A stretch of DNA of 64,000 bases from positions 186,001-250,000 of the forward strand of contig NZ_BMYS01000001.1 of assembly GCF_014652395.1 (NCBI RefSeq). Reading direction: 5' to 3'. Below are positions 39,369-48,097 of the stretch, piece after piece. The DNA comes from Advenella faeciporci (GTDB taxonomy: Bacteria; Pseudomonadota; Gammaproteobacteria; Burkholderiales; Burkholderiaceae_B). The notes beneath the pieces are model-generated. The model was not told where the DNA came from and ran no database searches. It saw nothing but the letters and a program-made list of their open reading frames with translations. Both the position numbers and the translations under genes were made by a program. The number at the start of each line of letters is the position of its first letter. Within the stretch, counting starts at the first letter, position 1.

Positions 39369-42059
39369 TTATTCATCTGTTGAAGATTGGGGATCATCTT
39401 GACCAGAAACCGGGCCCGGCTCGTCTTCGGGTGTTTCAGAGGTGGCGTCTGACGTGAGCTCATCACTCTCCACATCACCATCCACATCACTTTCAACAAC
39501 CCGACGTACCCCGGACAGCAGACTTCCGTCATCGACGTTAATGAGGGTAACACCCTGAGTTGCACGACCCATCTCCCTTATTTCGGACACTCGTGTGCGG
39601 ACCAGGACACCGCCCGTTGTAATTAGCATGATTTCATCATCGGGCTCAACCAGGACAGCACCCACAACCTTGCCATTGCGGGCACTGGTCTGGATGGCAA
39701 TCATACCCTTGGTACCGCGGCCATGACGGGTATATTCCGTAATGGAGGTGCGTTTACCAAAACCGTTTTCGGTGGCGGTCAATACGCTTTGTGTTTCATC
39801 ACCGGCAACCAGCAGGGAAATGACACTTTGCCCGTCCTCAAGATTCATGCCACGGACACCACGCGCCGTACGACCCATTGGCCGCACATCATTCTCGTCA
39901 AAACGCACTGCCTTGCCCGCATCGGAGAACAGCATGATGTCGTGTTGACCATCGGTAAGATCGGCACCGATCAGATGATCTCCTTCATCAAGGGCCACCG
40001 CAATAATACCGGCTTTGCGAGGATTGGAGAAATCAGACAGAGGCGTCTTCTTGACTGTGCCACGCAAGGTGGCCATAAAGACGTAACGGTCTTCAACAAA
40101 TGCCTTGACCGGCAGGATAACCGTAATTTTCTCACCATCAACCAGGGGAAACATATTCACGATAGGACGTCCGCGTGAACCCCGGGTGCCTTGCGGCACC
40201 TCCCAGACTTTCAGCCAATATACGCGACCGTGATCAGAGAAACACAACAGGTAATCATGCGTATTGGCAATAAACAACTGATCGATCCAGTCATCTTCTT
40301 TCATGGCCGTTGCCTGCTTGCCCCTGCCCCCACGTTTTTGGGCACGGTATTCAGACAAGGGCTGGCTTTTGATATAACCGCTGTTTGACAAGGTCACCAC
40401 CATATCGGCAGGCGTAATCAAGTCTTCAGTATCAAGTTCTGTGGCATTGGCTTCTATGACCGAACGGCGCACATCTTTAACGTTGGTGGAAAATTCCGTC
40501 TTGATAAGTGTCAGTTCGTCGGCAATGATAGCGGTAATACGCTCGGGTTTGGACAGAATATCCAGCAGATCGGAAATGGTTTCCATGATCTCTTTATATT
40601 CATTGACGATTTTATCCTGCTCAAGCCCGGTTAAACGTTGCAGGCGCATATTCAGGATTTCCTGCGCCTGTACATCGCTTAGGCGATACATGCCATCGGA
40701 CTGAATGCCAAACACAGCGGCCAGGCCTTCAGGGCGATAGGCCGCACTGCCGCCTAATACACCACCATTATCGGCATCGGCCCGGGCCAGCATTTCCCTG
40801 ACCAGGGAAGAGTCCCAGCTTCGCGCCATTAATTCCTGGCGGGCCACCGGTGGAGTGGGTGCTGCTTTAATGATTGTAATGAAGTCATCGATATTTGCCA
40901 AAGCCACCGCCAGGCCTTCCAGCACATGACCCCGTTCACGGGCTTTGCGCAACTGGTAAACCGTACGACGGGTAACCACTTCACGACGATGCTGAAGGAA
41001 ATAGTCGACCAACTGTTTAAGATTCAGCAAACGAGGCTGCCCTTCCACCAGGGCAACCAGGTTCATGCCAAAAGTATCCTGCAGCTGGGTATGCTTGTAC
41101 AGATTATTAAGCACAACCTCGGGCACTTCGCCGCGCTTGAGCTCGATGACCAGACGCATCCCGTCTTTGTCGGACTCGTCGCGGATATCTGAAATCCCCT
41201 CAATTTTTTTCTCATTGACCAGGTCGGCAATGCGCTCTTGCAACGTCTTTTTATTTACCTGATAGGGAAGCTCGTCAACAATAATAGCCTGACGGTTACC
41301 CCTTTCCATGTCTTCAAAATGCGTTTTGGCACGCATGACAACACGCCCACGTCCGGTACGATAGCCTTCCCGGACCCCTGACATGCCATAAATAATACCG
41401 CCGGTGGGGAAGTCGGGAGCTGGAATCAGCTCCATTAATTCATCAATACTGCAGCCCGGATTACGCAGGCAAAAAAGACAGCCATCGACCACTTCAGACA
41501 GATTATGAGGAGGAATATTGGTAGCCATACCAACCGCAATACCCGAACTGCCGTTAACCAGCAAGTTGGGTAATTTGGAGGGCAACAGTAAAGGTTCTTG
41601 TTCGCTGCCGTCATAGTTGGGACCAAAATCAACCGTTTCCTGATCTATGTCTGCCAACAATTCGTGAGCAATCCTGGCGAGACGGATTTCCGTGTAACGC
41701 ATGGCCGCAGCGCTATCGCCATCTACAGAACCAAAGTTACCCTGCCCATCGACCAGCATGTAGCGCAGGGAGAAGTCCTGAGCCATACGCACGATGGTAT
41801 CGTAGACCGCCTGATCGCCGTGAGGATGATATTTACCGATGACATCACCGACAATACGTGCGGATTTCTTGTAAGCCCTGTTCCAGTCGTTATTGAGCTC
41901 ATGCATGGCAAAAAGCACACGCCGGTGAACAGGTTTGAGGCCGTCCCTGACATCTGGCAGGGCACGACCGACAATCACACTCATAGCGTAGTCGAGGTAA
42001 CTACGACGCATTTCTTCTTCCAACGAAATTGGAAGCGTCTCCTTGGCAAAGGAATCCAT
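39369..42059 (-). CDS. gyrA: DNA gyrase subunit A
   Basis: Type II topoisomerase breakage-reunion subunit. The ATG at 42059 gives [10 protein letters not shown] and the E. coli-like numbering; a GTG lies three codons upstream. The catalytic Tyr is in [10 protein letters not shown]. The quinolone region reads [17 protein letters not shown], so position 83 is Gln (Ser in E. coli) and Asp87 is retained. The C-terminal beta-pinwheel contains the GyrA box QKRGGRG, and the acidic tail is long. It is the first gene of the gyrA-serC-pheA-tyrA-aroA-cmk block. Confidence 0.98.
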   Translation of the reverse strand: MDSFAKETLPISLEEEMRRSYLDYAMSVIVGRALPDVRDGLKPVHRRVLFAMHELNNDWNRAYKKSARIVGDVIGKYHPHGDQAVYDTIVRMAQDFSLRYMLVDGQGNFGSVDGDSAAAMRYTEIRLARIAHELLADIDQETVDFGPNYDGSEQEPLLLPSKLPNLLVNGSSGIAVGMATNIPPHNLSEVVDGCLFCLRNPGCSIDELMELIPAPDFPTGGIIYGMSGVREGYRTGRGRVVMRAKTHFEDMERGNRQAIIVDELPYQVNKKTLQERIADLVNEKKIEGISDIRDESDKDGMRLVIELKRGEVPEVVLNNLYKHTQLQDTFGMNLVALVEGQPRLLNLKQLVDYFLQHRREVVTRRTVYQLRKARERGHVLEGLAVALANIDDFITIIKAAPTPPVARQELMARSWDSSLVREMLARADADNGGVLGGSAAYRPEGLAAVFGIQSDGMYRLSDVQAQEILNMRLQRLTGLEQDKIVNEYKEIMETISDLLDILSKPERITAIIADELTLIKTEFSTNVKDVRRSVIEANATELDTEDLITPADMVVTLSNSGYIKSQPLSEYRAQKRGGRGKQATAMKEDDWIDQLFIANTHDYLLCFSDHGRVYWLKVWEVPQGTRGSRGRPIVNMFPLVDGEKITVILPVKAFVEDRYVFMATLRGTVKKTPLSDFSNPRKAGIIAVALDEGDHLIGADLTDGQHDIMLFSDAGKAVRFDENDVRPMGRTARGVRGMNLEDGQSVISLLVAGDETQSVLTATENGFGKRTSITEYTRHGRGTKGMIAIQTSARNGKVVGAVLVEPDDEIMLITTGGVLVRTRVSEIREMGRATQGVTLINVDDGSLLSGVRRVVESDVDGDVESDELTSDATSETPEDEPGPVSGQDDPQSSTDE

Positions 42060-42458
42060 ATTACTCACAAATTTTAATCTGGTTGGACAAACACATTAAA
42101 AATGTCTTTGCCTATAATGAAAAAGCCAATTTGGGCGAAACGTTGATTCTAACATTTATAGCTCATGGGCAAACATCAATCCGTTAGCTTAAAAAGATTT
42201 TATTCAGTATCAACCCCCTTGATTTCCGATCAATTCCTTTAAGTTTTACGTTTTGAATTCATCTTTAAATACTTAAAGATTTCAACACTTTTCACTGCAC
42301 ACCCCTCATTTCACGGCTTGTTGCTCAAATCCAACAAAATTTGCATATAAACGACAGATTTGAAAAGATCCTTTAAAAATGTTGGGCTTACGCTCTACAA
42401 GCTACAGGAAAATCGCGTAAGATCTGTTCAAGAACACGGGAAAATCTAGCTTAACCCT

Positions 42459-42487
42459 TTGAATGAACATTCAAGCGTTGCTATACT
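42459..42487 (+). promoter_or_regulatory. Sigma-70 promoter of ompA
   Basis: TTGAAT (42459-42464), a 17-base spacer and TATACT (42482-42487) lie about 75 bases before the ompA start. The remainder of the divergent gyrA-ompA gap (42060-42561, about 500 bases) is AT-rich; I see no gene in it. Confidence 0.7.
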
Positions 42488-42561
42488 GACCCTGATTTCC
42501 AATCATGCGGCGGGTTTCGCTGCGAGTCATTTTTTAGCTTTCAAGCTCAACGAGGAGAAAC

Positions 42562-43125
42562 ATGAATAAGCCCTCTAAATTCGCATTAGCATTCGCCGTG
42601 GTTGCTGCCGCAACTTCTGGCGTAGCATCAGCGCAAACTGTCGACAATTGGGTAAACCCATACGGTCTGGTTTGGATGAACGGCACAAATGAACATTGCT
42701 GGCGTGACAACTTCTGGACACCTGCAACAGCAGCTCAAGGCTGCGGTGCTCCACAATCACCCGACATCGTTGCTCAAAAAGTAACGTTCAACGCTGATAC
42801 ATTCTTTGATTTTGACAAATCAACCCTGAAACCTGAAGGTCGCAACATCCTTGACCAGGTTGCTCAACAAACAACTCAACTGAACCTTGAGTCAGTTATT
42901 GCTGTTGGTCATACCGACTCTATTGGTACTGTACAGTACAACCAAGGCCTGTCTGAGCGCCGTGCTGCTGCTGTTAAAAACTACCTGATCTCCAAAGGTG
43001 TACCTGCAGATCAGATCATCGCTTCCGGTAAAGGCGAAAGCGACCCAATCGCTTCCAACGCAACCCGTGAAGGTCGCGCTAAAAACCGTCGCGTAGAAAT
43101 CGAAATCGTAGGTTCACGCAAGTAA
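42562..43125 (+). CDS. ompA: OmpA-family outer-membrane protein (187 aa)
   Basis: It has a signal peptide (about 1-24, cleavage after ASAQ), a short spacer with two Cys (HCWRDN and QGCGAP) and a C-terminal OmpA peptidoglycan-binding domain. The domain starts at TFFDFDKSTLKPEG and contains the ligands in GHTDSIGTVQYNQGLSERRA and NRRVEIEI. There is no N-terminal eight-strand barrel, so it resembles the short OmpA of Bordetella rather than E. coli OmpA. GAGGAG lies 6 bases before the ATG, and many codons look highly expressed. It has its own promoter and terminator. Confidence 0.93.
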   Translation: MNKPSKFALAFAVVAAATSGVASAQTVDNWVNPYGLVWMNGTNEHCWRDNFWTPATAAQGCGAPQSPDIVAQKVTFNADTFFDFDKSTLKPEGRNILDQVAQQTTQLNLESVIAVGHTDSIGTVQYNQGLSERRAAAVKNYLISKGVPADQIIASGKGESDPIASNATREGRAKNRRVEIEIVGSRK

Positions 43126-43150
43126 TTAGCAGGCAAGTATTTTTTGCCTA

Positions 43151-43184
43151 CAGTAAAAAGCCCCCATCTGGGGGCTTTTTACTG
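43151..43184 (+). terminator. Terminator of ompA
   Basis: The hairpin CAGTAAAAAGCCCCC/GGGGGCTTTTTACTG with a 4-base loop is fully symmetric, with a T-run on the plus strand. Confidence 0.93.
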
Positions 43185-43277
43185 TCTGCCCTCAGGACAG
43201 TTTTTACAGGCCTATGATAAACTTGAATCCTTACTACTTACATCCCGATTATTTTCAGGTTTCAAGAACAAAACCCT

Positions 43278-44009
43278 ATGAATACTCCCGCCATCACCTC
43301 CGACCCCATCAATGCAGACCCAGCTGAACTGGAAAAATTCAGCGCCCTGGCCTCCAAATGGTGGGATCCCACCAGTGAATTCAAACCTTTACATGCCATT
43401 AATCCGCTCAGGCTCGAATGGATTCAGTCACTGGCAGGCACCCTGACTGACAAATCCATTATTGATGTTGGCTGTGGCGGAGGCATTCTTTCCGAAAGCA
43501 TGGCAGCAGCCGGTGCCAAAGTGACCGGTATAGACCTGGCCCAAAAGTCACTGACTGTTGCAAAGTTGCACGGACTGGAGTCGGGTATAAAAGTAGAATA
43601 CCTTAATATTGCGGTTGAACAAATCGCCCAGGAACGCACGGCACAATACGATGTGGTCACCTGCATGGAGATGCTCGAGCACGTTCCTGATCCTGCTTCC
43701 ATCATCAATGCCTGTGCAAAATTGGTTAAACCCGGCGGCTGGGTGTTTTTTTCCACACTTAACCGAAACATGAAATCTTTCATGTATGCCATCATAGGAG
43801 CCGAATACATTATGAACCTGCTTCCCAAAGGAACGCATAACTATGGCAACTTCATCAAACCCAGCGAACTGGTTTCCTGTGCACGTCGTGCGAAGCTTGA
43901 TTTAATCGGCATGAAAGGACTTGAATACAATCCTTTAACCGAAAAATATAAACTCAGCAGTGATACTTCAGTTAATTATTTGATAGCGACTCGTAAATGC
44001 GAAGAATAG
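43278..44009 (+). CDS. ubiG: UbiG, ubiquinone biosynthesis O-methyltransferase
   Basis: Catalyses both O-methylations in ubiquinone synthesis. It has the family start around [13 protein letters not shown], the SAM-binding motif [16 protein letters not shown], and the later blocks [11 protein letters not shown] and [11 protein letters not shown]. 243 residues. Its end overlaps gph by 13 bases, so they are probably co-translated. Confidence 0.96.
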   Translation: MNTPAITSDPINADPAELEKFSALASKWWDPTSEFKPLHAINPLRLEWIQSLAGTLTDKSIIDVGCGGGILSESMAAAGAKVTGIDLAQKSLTVAKLHGLESGIKVEYLNIAVEQIAQERTAQYDVVTCMEMLEHVPDPASIINACAKLVKPGGWVFFSTLNRNMKSFMYAIIGAEYIMNLLPKGTHNYGNFIKPSELVSCARRAKLDLIGMKGLEYNPLTEKYKLSSDTSVNYLIATRKCEE

Positions 44010-44671
44010 TTTTCTTTGATTTTGATGGTACGCTGGTTGATAGCGCCCCTGATCTTGCACATGCAGCCAATTTACAACGCATTCGCAGGGGTCTGCCTGC
44101 CCTTGAATATGCCGCCTTAAGGCCCTACGCATCACAAGGCGCCAGAGGACTGCTTGGGGCAGCCCTGAATCTGCGGCCCGACCACATCGAATACGAGACA
44201 GTCCGCCAGCAATTTTTGCAGGACTATAAAAACTGCATGACGACCAACAGTCGACTGTTTAACGGAATTGATGAGCTTCTGGACAAAATTGACCAGAACA
44301 ATATGGGCTGGGGTATTGTCACCAACAAGGCGGAAGACCTCTCTTTCCCCATGTTTGACCATTTCCAGCTAACTGCCCGCAGCGCAGCCAATGTGTGCGG
44401 AGACACCACGCCTTATACCAAACCTCATCCAGCCCCTTTGCTCCATGCCGCCCGGCTCGCCAACAGCCTGCCAGAACATTGCATTTATGTGGGTGATGAC
44501 GAACGGGACATCATCGCCGGCAAAGCAGCCAATATGGCCACTATTGCTGTTTCCTACGGATACTGCAACAATAAGGACAAGATACATGACTGGCAGGCCG
44601 ACATGACTGTAAACGAAGTCAATGAGCTATGGGATGCCATTGCTCACCTGATTCAAAAAAAATGGGGTTGA
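43997..44671 (+). CDS. gph: Gph, phosphoglycolate phosphatase
   Basis: HAD-family hydrolase with motif [17 protein letters not shown] at the very start, the motif II Thr in GIVTNKAE, Lys in TKPHPAPLL and motif [13 protein letters not shown]. It removes 2-phosphoglycolate formed by DNA repair. The ATG at 43997 lies inside the end of ubiG, and no better start exists. 224 residues. Confidence 0.93.
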   Translation: MRRIVFFDFDGTLVDSAPDLAHAANLQRIRRGLPALEYAALRPYASQGARGLLGAALNLRPDHIEYETVRQQFLQDYKNCMTTNSRLFNGIDELLDKIDQNNMGWGIVTNKAEDLSFPMFDHFQLTARSAANVCGDTTPYTKPHPAPLLHAARLANSLPEHCIYVGDDERDIIAGKAANMATIAVSYGYCNNKDKIHDWQADMTVNEVNELWDAIAHLIQKKWG

Positions 44672-44673
44672 AA

Positions 44674-45264
44674 ATGATTAATTCCTGGCATTTTACATCC
44701 TTGAGATTATTACTGGCATCTTCCACGCTGCTTACCGGCTGCGTCTTGAACCCCGGCCCCGGCAGCCTGAACATGGGCCCTGACGGAAAACCCACATCCA
44801 GTTTCTTCGGTCGCACGGCATTATCCCCCAGCAACTGGGATAAAATCGCCAAATCCATTGAAGATTCAGACAGAGAATCACTGGGTGTTGAAGTGAACCG
44901 TGTGCATGATGGCAGCTTAAGGGTCATTTTGCCGGCGAACAGCTCATTTCGGTCTGGAAAAACCAACATCAACCGGAAAATGCTCCCTATTCTGGACAAA
45001 ATTGTTACAGAACTTAAGCAATCCCAAAACCTTCGCATCAAGGTTGTCGGACATACCGATTCGCAGGGAGACGAAATTAACAATCAAGCCCTGTCTGTTC
45101 AAAGAGCCTCTGCGGTTGCCCATTATTTAATCAAAAAAGGGGTAAAAAGCGTCCGGATTGATATAGAAGGCAGGGGCGCCATCGACCCGCTCATGAGTAA
45201 TGACACCACCTACGGCAGAGCCGTAAACCGCCGCATTGAATTGTATTTATACGAATTAAGGTAA
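44674..45264 (+). CDS. OmpA-family lipoprotein
   Basis: The lipoprotein signal ends in STLLTGC (lipobox LTGC, Cys about 23). After a Gly/Pro-rich spacer comes an OmpA/MotB peptidoglycan-binding domain with VVGHTDSQGDEINNQALSVQRA and NRRIELYL. It likely tethers the outer membrane to peptidoglycan (Pal/YiaD-like). I chose the ATG at 44674, 2 bases after the gph stop, with GGGG upstream. It closes the ubiG-gph transcript. Not assigned to a named orthologue. Confidence 0.88.
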   Translation: MINSWHFTSLRLLLASSTLLTGCVLNPGPGSLNMGPDGKPTSSFFGRTALSPSNWDKIAKSIEDSDRESLGVEVNRVHDGSLRVILPANSSFRSGKTNINRKMLPILDKIVTELKQSQNLRIKVVGHTDSQGDEINNQALSVQRASAVAHYLIKKGVKSVRIDIEGRGAIDPLMSNDTTYGRAVNRRIELYLYELR

Positions 45265-45370
45265 TCTAACAAGTACCGGGAGGAATTTTTCCCGATATTT
45301 TATCCGTTTAGCTGAAAAAATCTCCCTTAAAAGGGTGCCAATAAAAACAAGAAAAAACCGTATCCGGAAA

Positions 45371-45397
45371 ATAAAAAGGGAGCCGAAGCTCCCTTTT
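45371..45397 (-). terminator. Terminator of the tmRNA gene
   Basis: Ten-bp stem AAAAGGGAGC/GCTCCCTTTT (45374-45383, 45388-45397) with a TTCG tetraloop on the minus strand, followed by a T-rich stretch. Confidence 0.9.
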
Positions 45398-45441
45398 AAT
45401 CCGTTCTGTTGCCAAGTGGATCAGGCTCCTAGCGGCCTAAA

Positions 45442-45474
45442 TTAGGCGGCTAATGCGTAACTTTCGTCATTTGC
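45442..45474 (-). other. tmRNA proteolysis-tag reading frame
   Basis: GCA resume codon, then codons for ANDESYALAA and TAA. The terminal ALAA is the degron read by ClpXP/ClpAP, whose genes are also in this window. Confidence 0.92.
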
Positions 45475-45734
45475 ATTTAAGAGTTTTGCTTGATTTACGG
45501 TCATCGCCTACCGGCTGCCAGTCTTCCTATCTTTCCCTGTCGAAACCTTGGCGTCCCCATCAATAAGATACTATAATGTTGTAAATATCCTATTGGTGGA
45601 GACGGCGGGACTCGAACCCGCGTCCAGAAAACCTTCAGTTAACCAGATATACAGCTTGAGTAGAATAATAACACAAAAACAAAAGAAATCCACACCCAAA
45701 GAAGCACTTTCATTTCAATGCATTACAAAGTTTT

Positions 45735-46292
45735 TTAGCCTTCCAACAGTTTTTTCCAGCCATCAGGCCCCAATTGCGTGACTTTTTCTATATTACTGTC
45801 AAAAATGGCGCTGGCATCAGGATATTGCTGTGTAGCCTTGTCCAGGCTGGACTCCCTGATCAAGTGCAAGATGGGGTACGGTGAACGGTTGGTGTAGTTA
45901 CTGATGTCATCTGCTTCGGTATCGGCAAACTGATAGTCGGGATGAAAACTCGCTATCTGCAACTCACCCACCAATTCAAGTTCTTCAAGGGTCAGCTCGG
46001 CAATATCCAGAAAATCATTAAAATCATAAAAATCCTCAAACACATGTGGAACCACCAACAAACAGGTATCCAGCACTTCGGGATCGGTCTCGATCAGATT
46101 CTCACACTCTTCGGCCAATACCTGGTGCAGCTCTTTAACCGTTTCAGCACCCGTCACAACAAAACGCACCTGATTCTTTACATAAACACTTTTGGCAAAA
46201 GGACACAGGTTCAGGCCAATCACTGCTTTCTCTACCCATTTCTTTGTTTTTTCCAGAATAACCGTTTCTTCTGAAGGCTGAATTGTTAACAT
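45735..46292 (-). CDS. DUF1415 family protein
   Basis: A 185-residue cytoplasmic protein with the DUF1415 pattern: WVEKAVIGLNLCPFAKSV near the start and SFHPDYQFADTEADDISNYTNRSPYPILHLIRE later. The conserved Cys, His and Asp residues suggest an enzyme, but no function is established that I know of. It ends about 70 bases upstream of the tmRNA acceptor piece on the same strand. Confidence 0.88.
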   Translation of the reverse strand: MLTIQPSEETVILEKTKKWVEKAVIGLNLCPFAKSVYVKNQVRFVVTGAETVKELHQVLAEECENLIETDPEVLDTCLLVVPHVFEDFYDFNDFLDIAELTLEELELVGELQIASFHPDYQFADTEADDISNYTNRSPYPILHLIRESSLDKATQQYPDASAIFDSNIEKVTQLGPDGWKKLLEG

Positions 46293-46447
46293 AATATGTT
46301 TAACCCGCTTAATTGATAAAGTCCTATTGTATCGCTACTCTTGCCACAGGAGCTTGCGTATCCTGAAACAATAAAACCGGCTCATCATGCCACACAAGCG
46401 TGTAGAATGGAACGTTTTACAATAATTTCTGGCCAGTTAGCAACATC

Positions 46448-47182
46448 ATGACCTTTGCTTTTATTATTCCCAGTGCGATCAATGACCGTGCCAACACATC
46501 CATTGCCAACACAATGGAACCAACCGCCCCTACCAAGAATGCCGCCGAAAGTGCCTATGAGCAGCTTCTGGCCACTGTCTGCAGTATTAACGAATCAGCC
46601 AAGGGCTCATTGATATCGGTCATTGAACATGGCGCCACTGCCTTGAATGACACACAGAAAACCGGTTTATTAAAACAGATCGACATTCTGATGGAGTACA
46701 ACAACAACGAAATCATCCAAAAGATTATCGGACAGTATCCTGAACGAACAAAATCGTTCAATCTTACTGAACTAACCAGCTTGATCTGGTTTCTGGAAGT
46801 TGCACAACAACATCAGATTTTCAACAAAGTCAAACGCCTGTTTTTCATCAGGCCAGGCAAAATTTTTGACCCGGCGGTTGATGCACTTGCTGCCAACAAG
46901 CCTGAAACCAAAAACAAATTCATTTTGCCCAACTCCTATCCATCATCCTACCCCTCAGAACAAACCGGGAATATATTTCTGCAGTTCAATACCCGTTTAT
47001 GGAGTTTTGAACCCGGCCAGATCACCTCGCTTCTGGAAAGCCTGAAAAACATGCTGGCATTCATGCAGCAACGCTTCAATGAGGACGGCTACGTAGATCT
47101 TGGGCACTGCCTGTATAAATTTATTGATGCCAGCCATATTTTCTATGACCTGGATCTGGTCAGTAACCCCAACGCCCATTAA
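46448..47182 (+). CDS. Hypothetical protein (244 aa)
   Basis: I do not recognise this protein. It has no signal peptide and no clear membrane helix. The first 35 residues are Ala/Thr/Asn-rich, the rest is mixed helical with many Leu, Ile and Asn, and an aromatic segment LIWFLEVAQQHQIFNKVKRLFFI lies in the middle. The last bases overlap the end of the convergent rfbD-like gene by four. The ribosome binding site is weak, so an internal ATG at residue 23 is also possible. Neighbours give no clue. Confidence 0.65.
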   Translation: MTFAFIIPSAINDRANTSIANTMEPTAPTKNAAESAYEQLLATVCSINESAKGSLISVIEHGATALNDTQKTGLLKQIDILMEYNNNEIIQKIIGQYPERTKSFNLTELTSLIWFLEVAQQHQIFNKVKRLFFIRPGKIFDPAVDALAANKPETKNKFILPNSYPSSYPSEQTGNIFLQFNTRLWSFEPGQITSLLESLKNMLAFMQQRFNEDGYVDLGHCLYKFIDASHIFYDLDLVSNPNAH

Positions 47183-48087
47183 GCCAACAATTCATCAACC
47201 AGACGGCAAACGCCGGGCTCCCAGCGGGGCATATGCAAGTTGAACACTTCCTTTATTTTGGCATTGCTCAATCTTGAATTCAGGGGGCGCCTGGCCGGCA
47301 TGGGATATTGGGCACTGGAAACCGCAGCCACTTCCCTGAGTGCCAATGGTATCCCCTTGGCACGTACTTGCCCGAATACCAGGTTGGCATAGGCCAGCCA
47401 TGAGGTTTCACCATCAGGCACCAGATGGTATATACCATTCAATACATTACGGTTCGGGCCCTGATCCTCATTAAAATAAGACCGAATGGCATGCACCGTG
47501 ACATCCGCAATCAAATCCGCCCCGGTCGGCACGCCAATCTGATCACTCACAATAGCCAGTTTTTCTTTTTCCCTGGCCAGTTTAATCATTGTTTTTGCAA
47601 AATTGCCGCCGTGCGTACCATAAATCCAGCTGGTACGAAAAACCAAATACCTGCCCCCTGAACGGATAATTTCACGCTCGCCTTCCAGTTTGGTATAACC
47701 ATAATAGTTAACAGGATTGCAAGGCGCCAATTCTGCCCGTGCTTGCTCTCCGGTGCCATCAAAAACATAATCACTGGAATAATGCACCAGCAAACCCTGA
47801 TACGTTTTTAAGGCCTGGGCAATGACCGCAGGGGCCCGGGCATTGATCAAAAGCGCCTGTTCACGATCTGACTCGGCTTTGTCAACGGCCGTATAGGCGG
47901 CCGCATTAACCACGACATCAGGCTTTAAATATTCAATGGTTTTTGTCAACCCATGGAGGTCTGACAAATCACCGCACAGACCATTCTCATTATGACGGGA
48001 CAAGGCAAATACCTCTCCCAAAACCTGCAATGCCCGTTGCAACTCCCAGCCAAGCTGGCCATTTTTCCCTAACAATAAAATTTTCAT
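47179..48087 (-). CDS. rfbD: dTDP-4-dehydrorhamnose reductase
   Basis: Last step of dTDP-L-rhamnose synthesis. It is an extended SDR enzyme with the N-terminal LLLGKNGQLGWELQ nucleotide-binding motif and the catalytic YYGYTKLEGE. SSDYVFDG is the family signature. I chose the ATG at 48087 (AGG 5 bases upstream); the frame opens 29 codons earlier without family similarity. The partner genes rfbA, rfbB and rfbC are not in this window, which is unusual since they are normally clustered. Confidence 0.93.
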   Translation of the reverse strand: MKILLLGKNGQLGWELQRALQVLGEVFALSRHNENGLCGDLSDLHGLTKTIEYLKPDVVVNAAAYTAVDKAESDREQALLINARAPAVIAQALKTYQGLLVHYSSDYVFDGTGEQARAELAPCNPVNYYGYTKLEGEREIIRSGGRYLVFRTSWIYGTHGGNFAKTMIKLAREKEKLAIVSDQIGVPTGADLIADVTVHAIRSYFNEDQGPNRNVLNGIYHLVPDGETSWLAYANLVFGQVRAKGIPLALREVAAVSSAQYPMPARRPLNSRLSNAKIKEVFNLHMPRWEPGVCRLVDELLA

Positions 48088-48097
48088 GGTACCTGTA

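Larger units (their letters stand above)
45371..45665 (-). ncRNA. ssrA: Circularly permuted (two-piece) tmRNA gene
   Basis: Read on the minus strand, the tRNA-like 3' part comes first (acceptor piece, about 45665-45594, ending in T-arm GGGTTCGAGTCCC, then GTCTCC-A-CCA). A 35-base loop follows (45593-45559), and then the normal 5' part (coding piece from 45558, GGGGACG.. with GGTTTCGAC). GGGGACG pairs with CGTCTCC over seven base pairs, closing the acceptor stem across the permutation. The coding piece contains the tag reading frame ANDESYALAA followed by TAA (45474-45442). A terminator closes the gene. tmRNA rescues stalled ribosomes with SmpB. The upstream edge of the acceptor piece is approximate. 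Confidence 0.92.

Noticed and set aside
45371-45665. A standard one-piece tmRNA or a plain tRNA
   Set aside because: The order of the halves on the minus strand is reversed relative to a normal ssrA gene, and only the permuted reading gives a paired acceptor stem and a tag.
45548-45781. A 77-codon plus-strand frame with VETAGLEPASRKPS
   Set aside because: This is the reverse strand of the tmRNA T-arm, a well-known spurious protein that arises opposite tRNA-like sequences.
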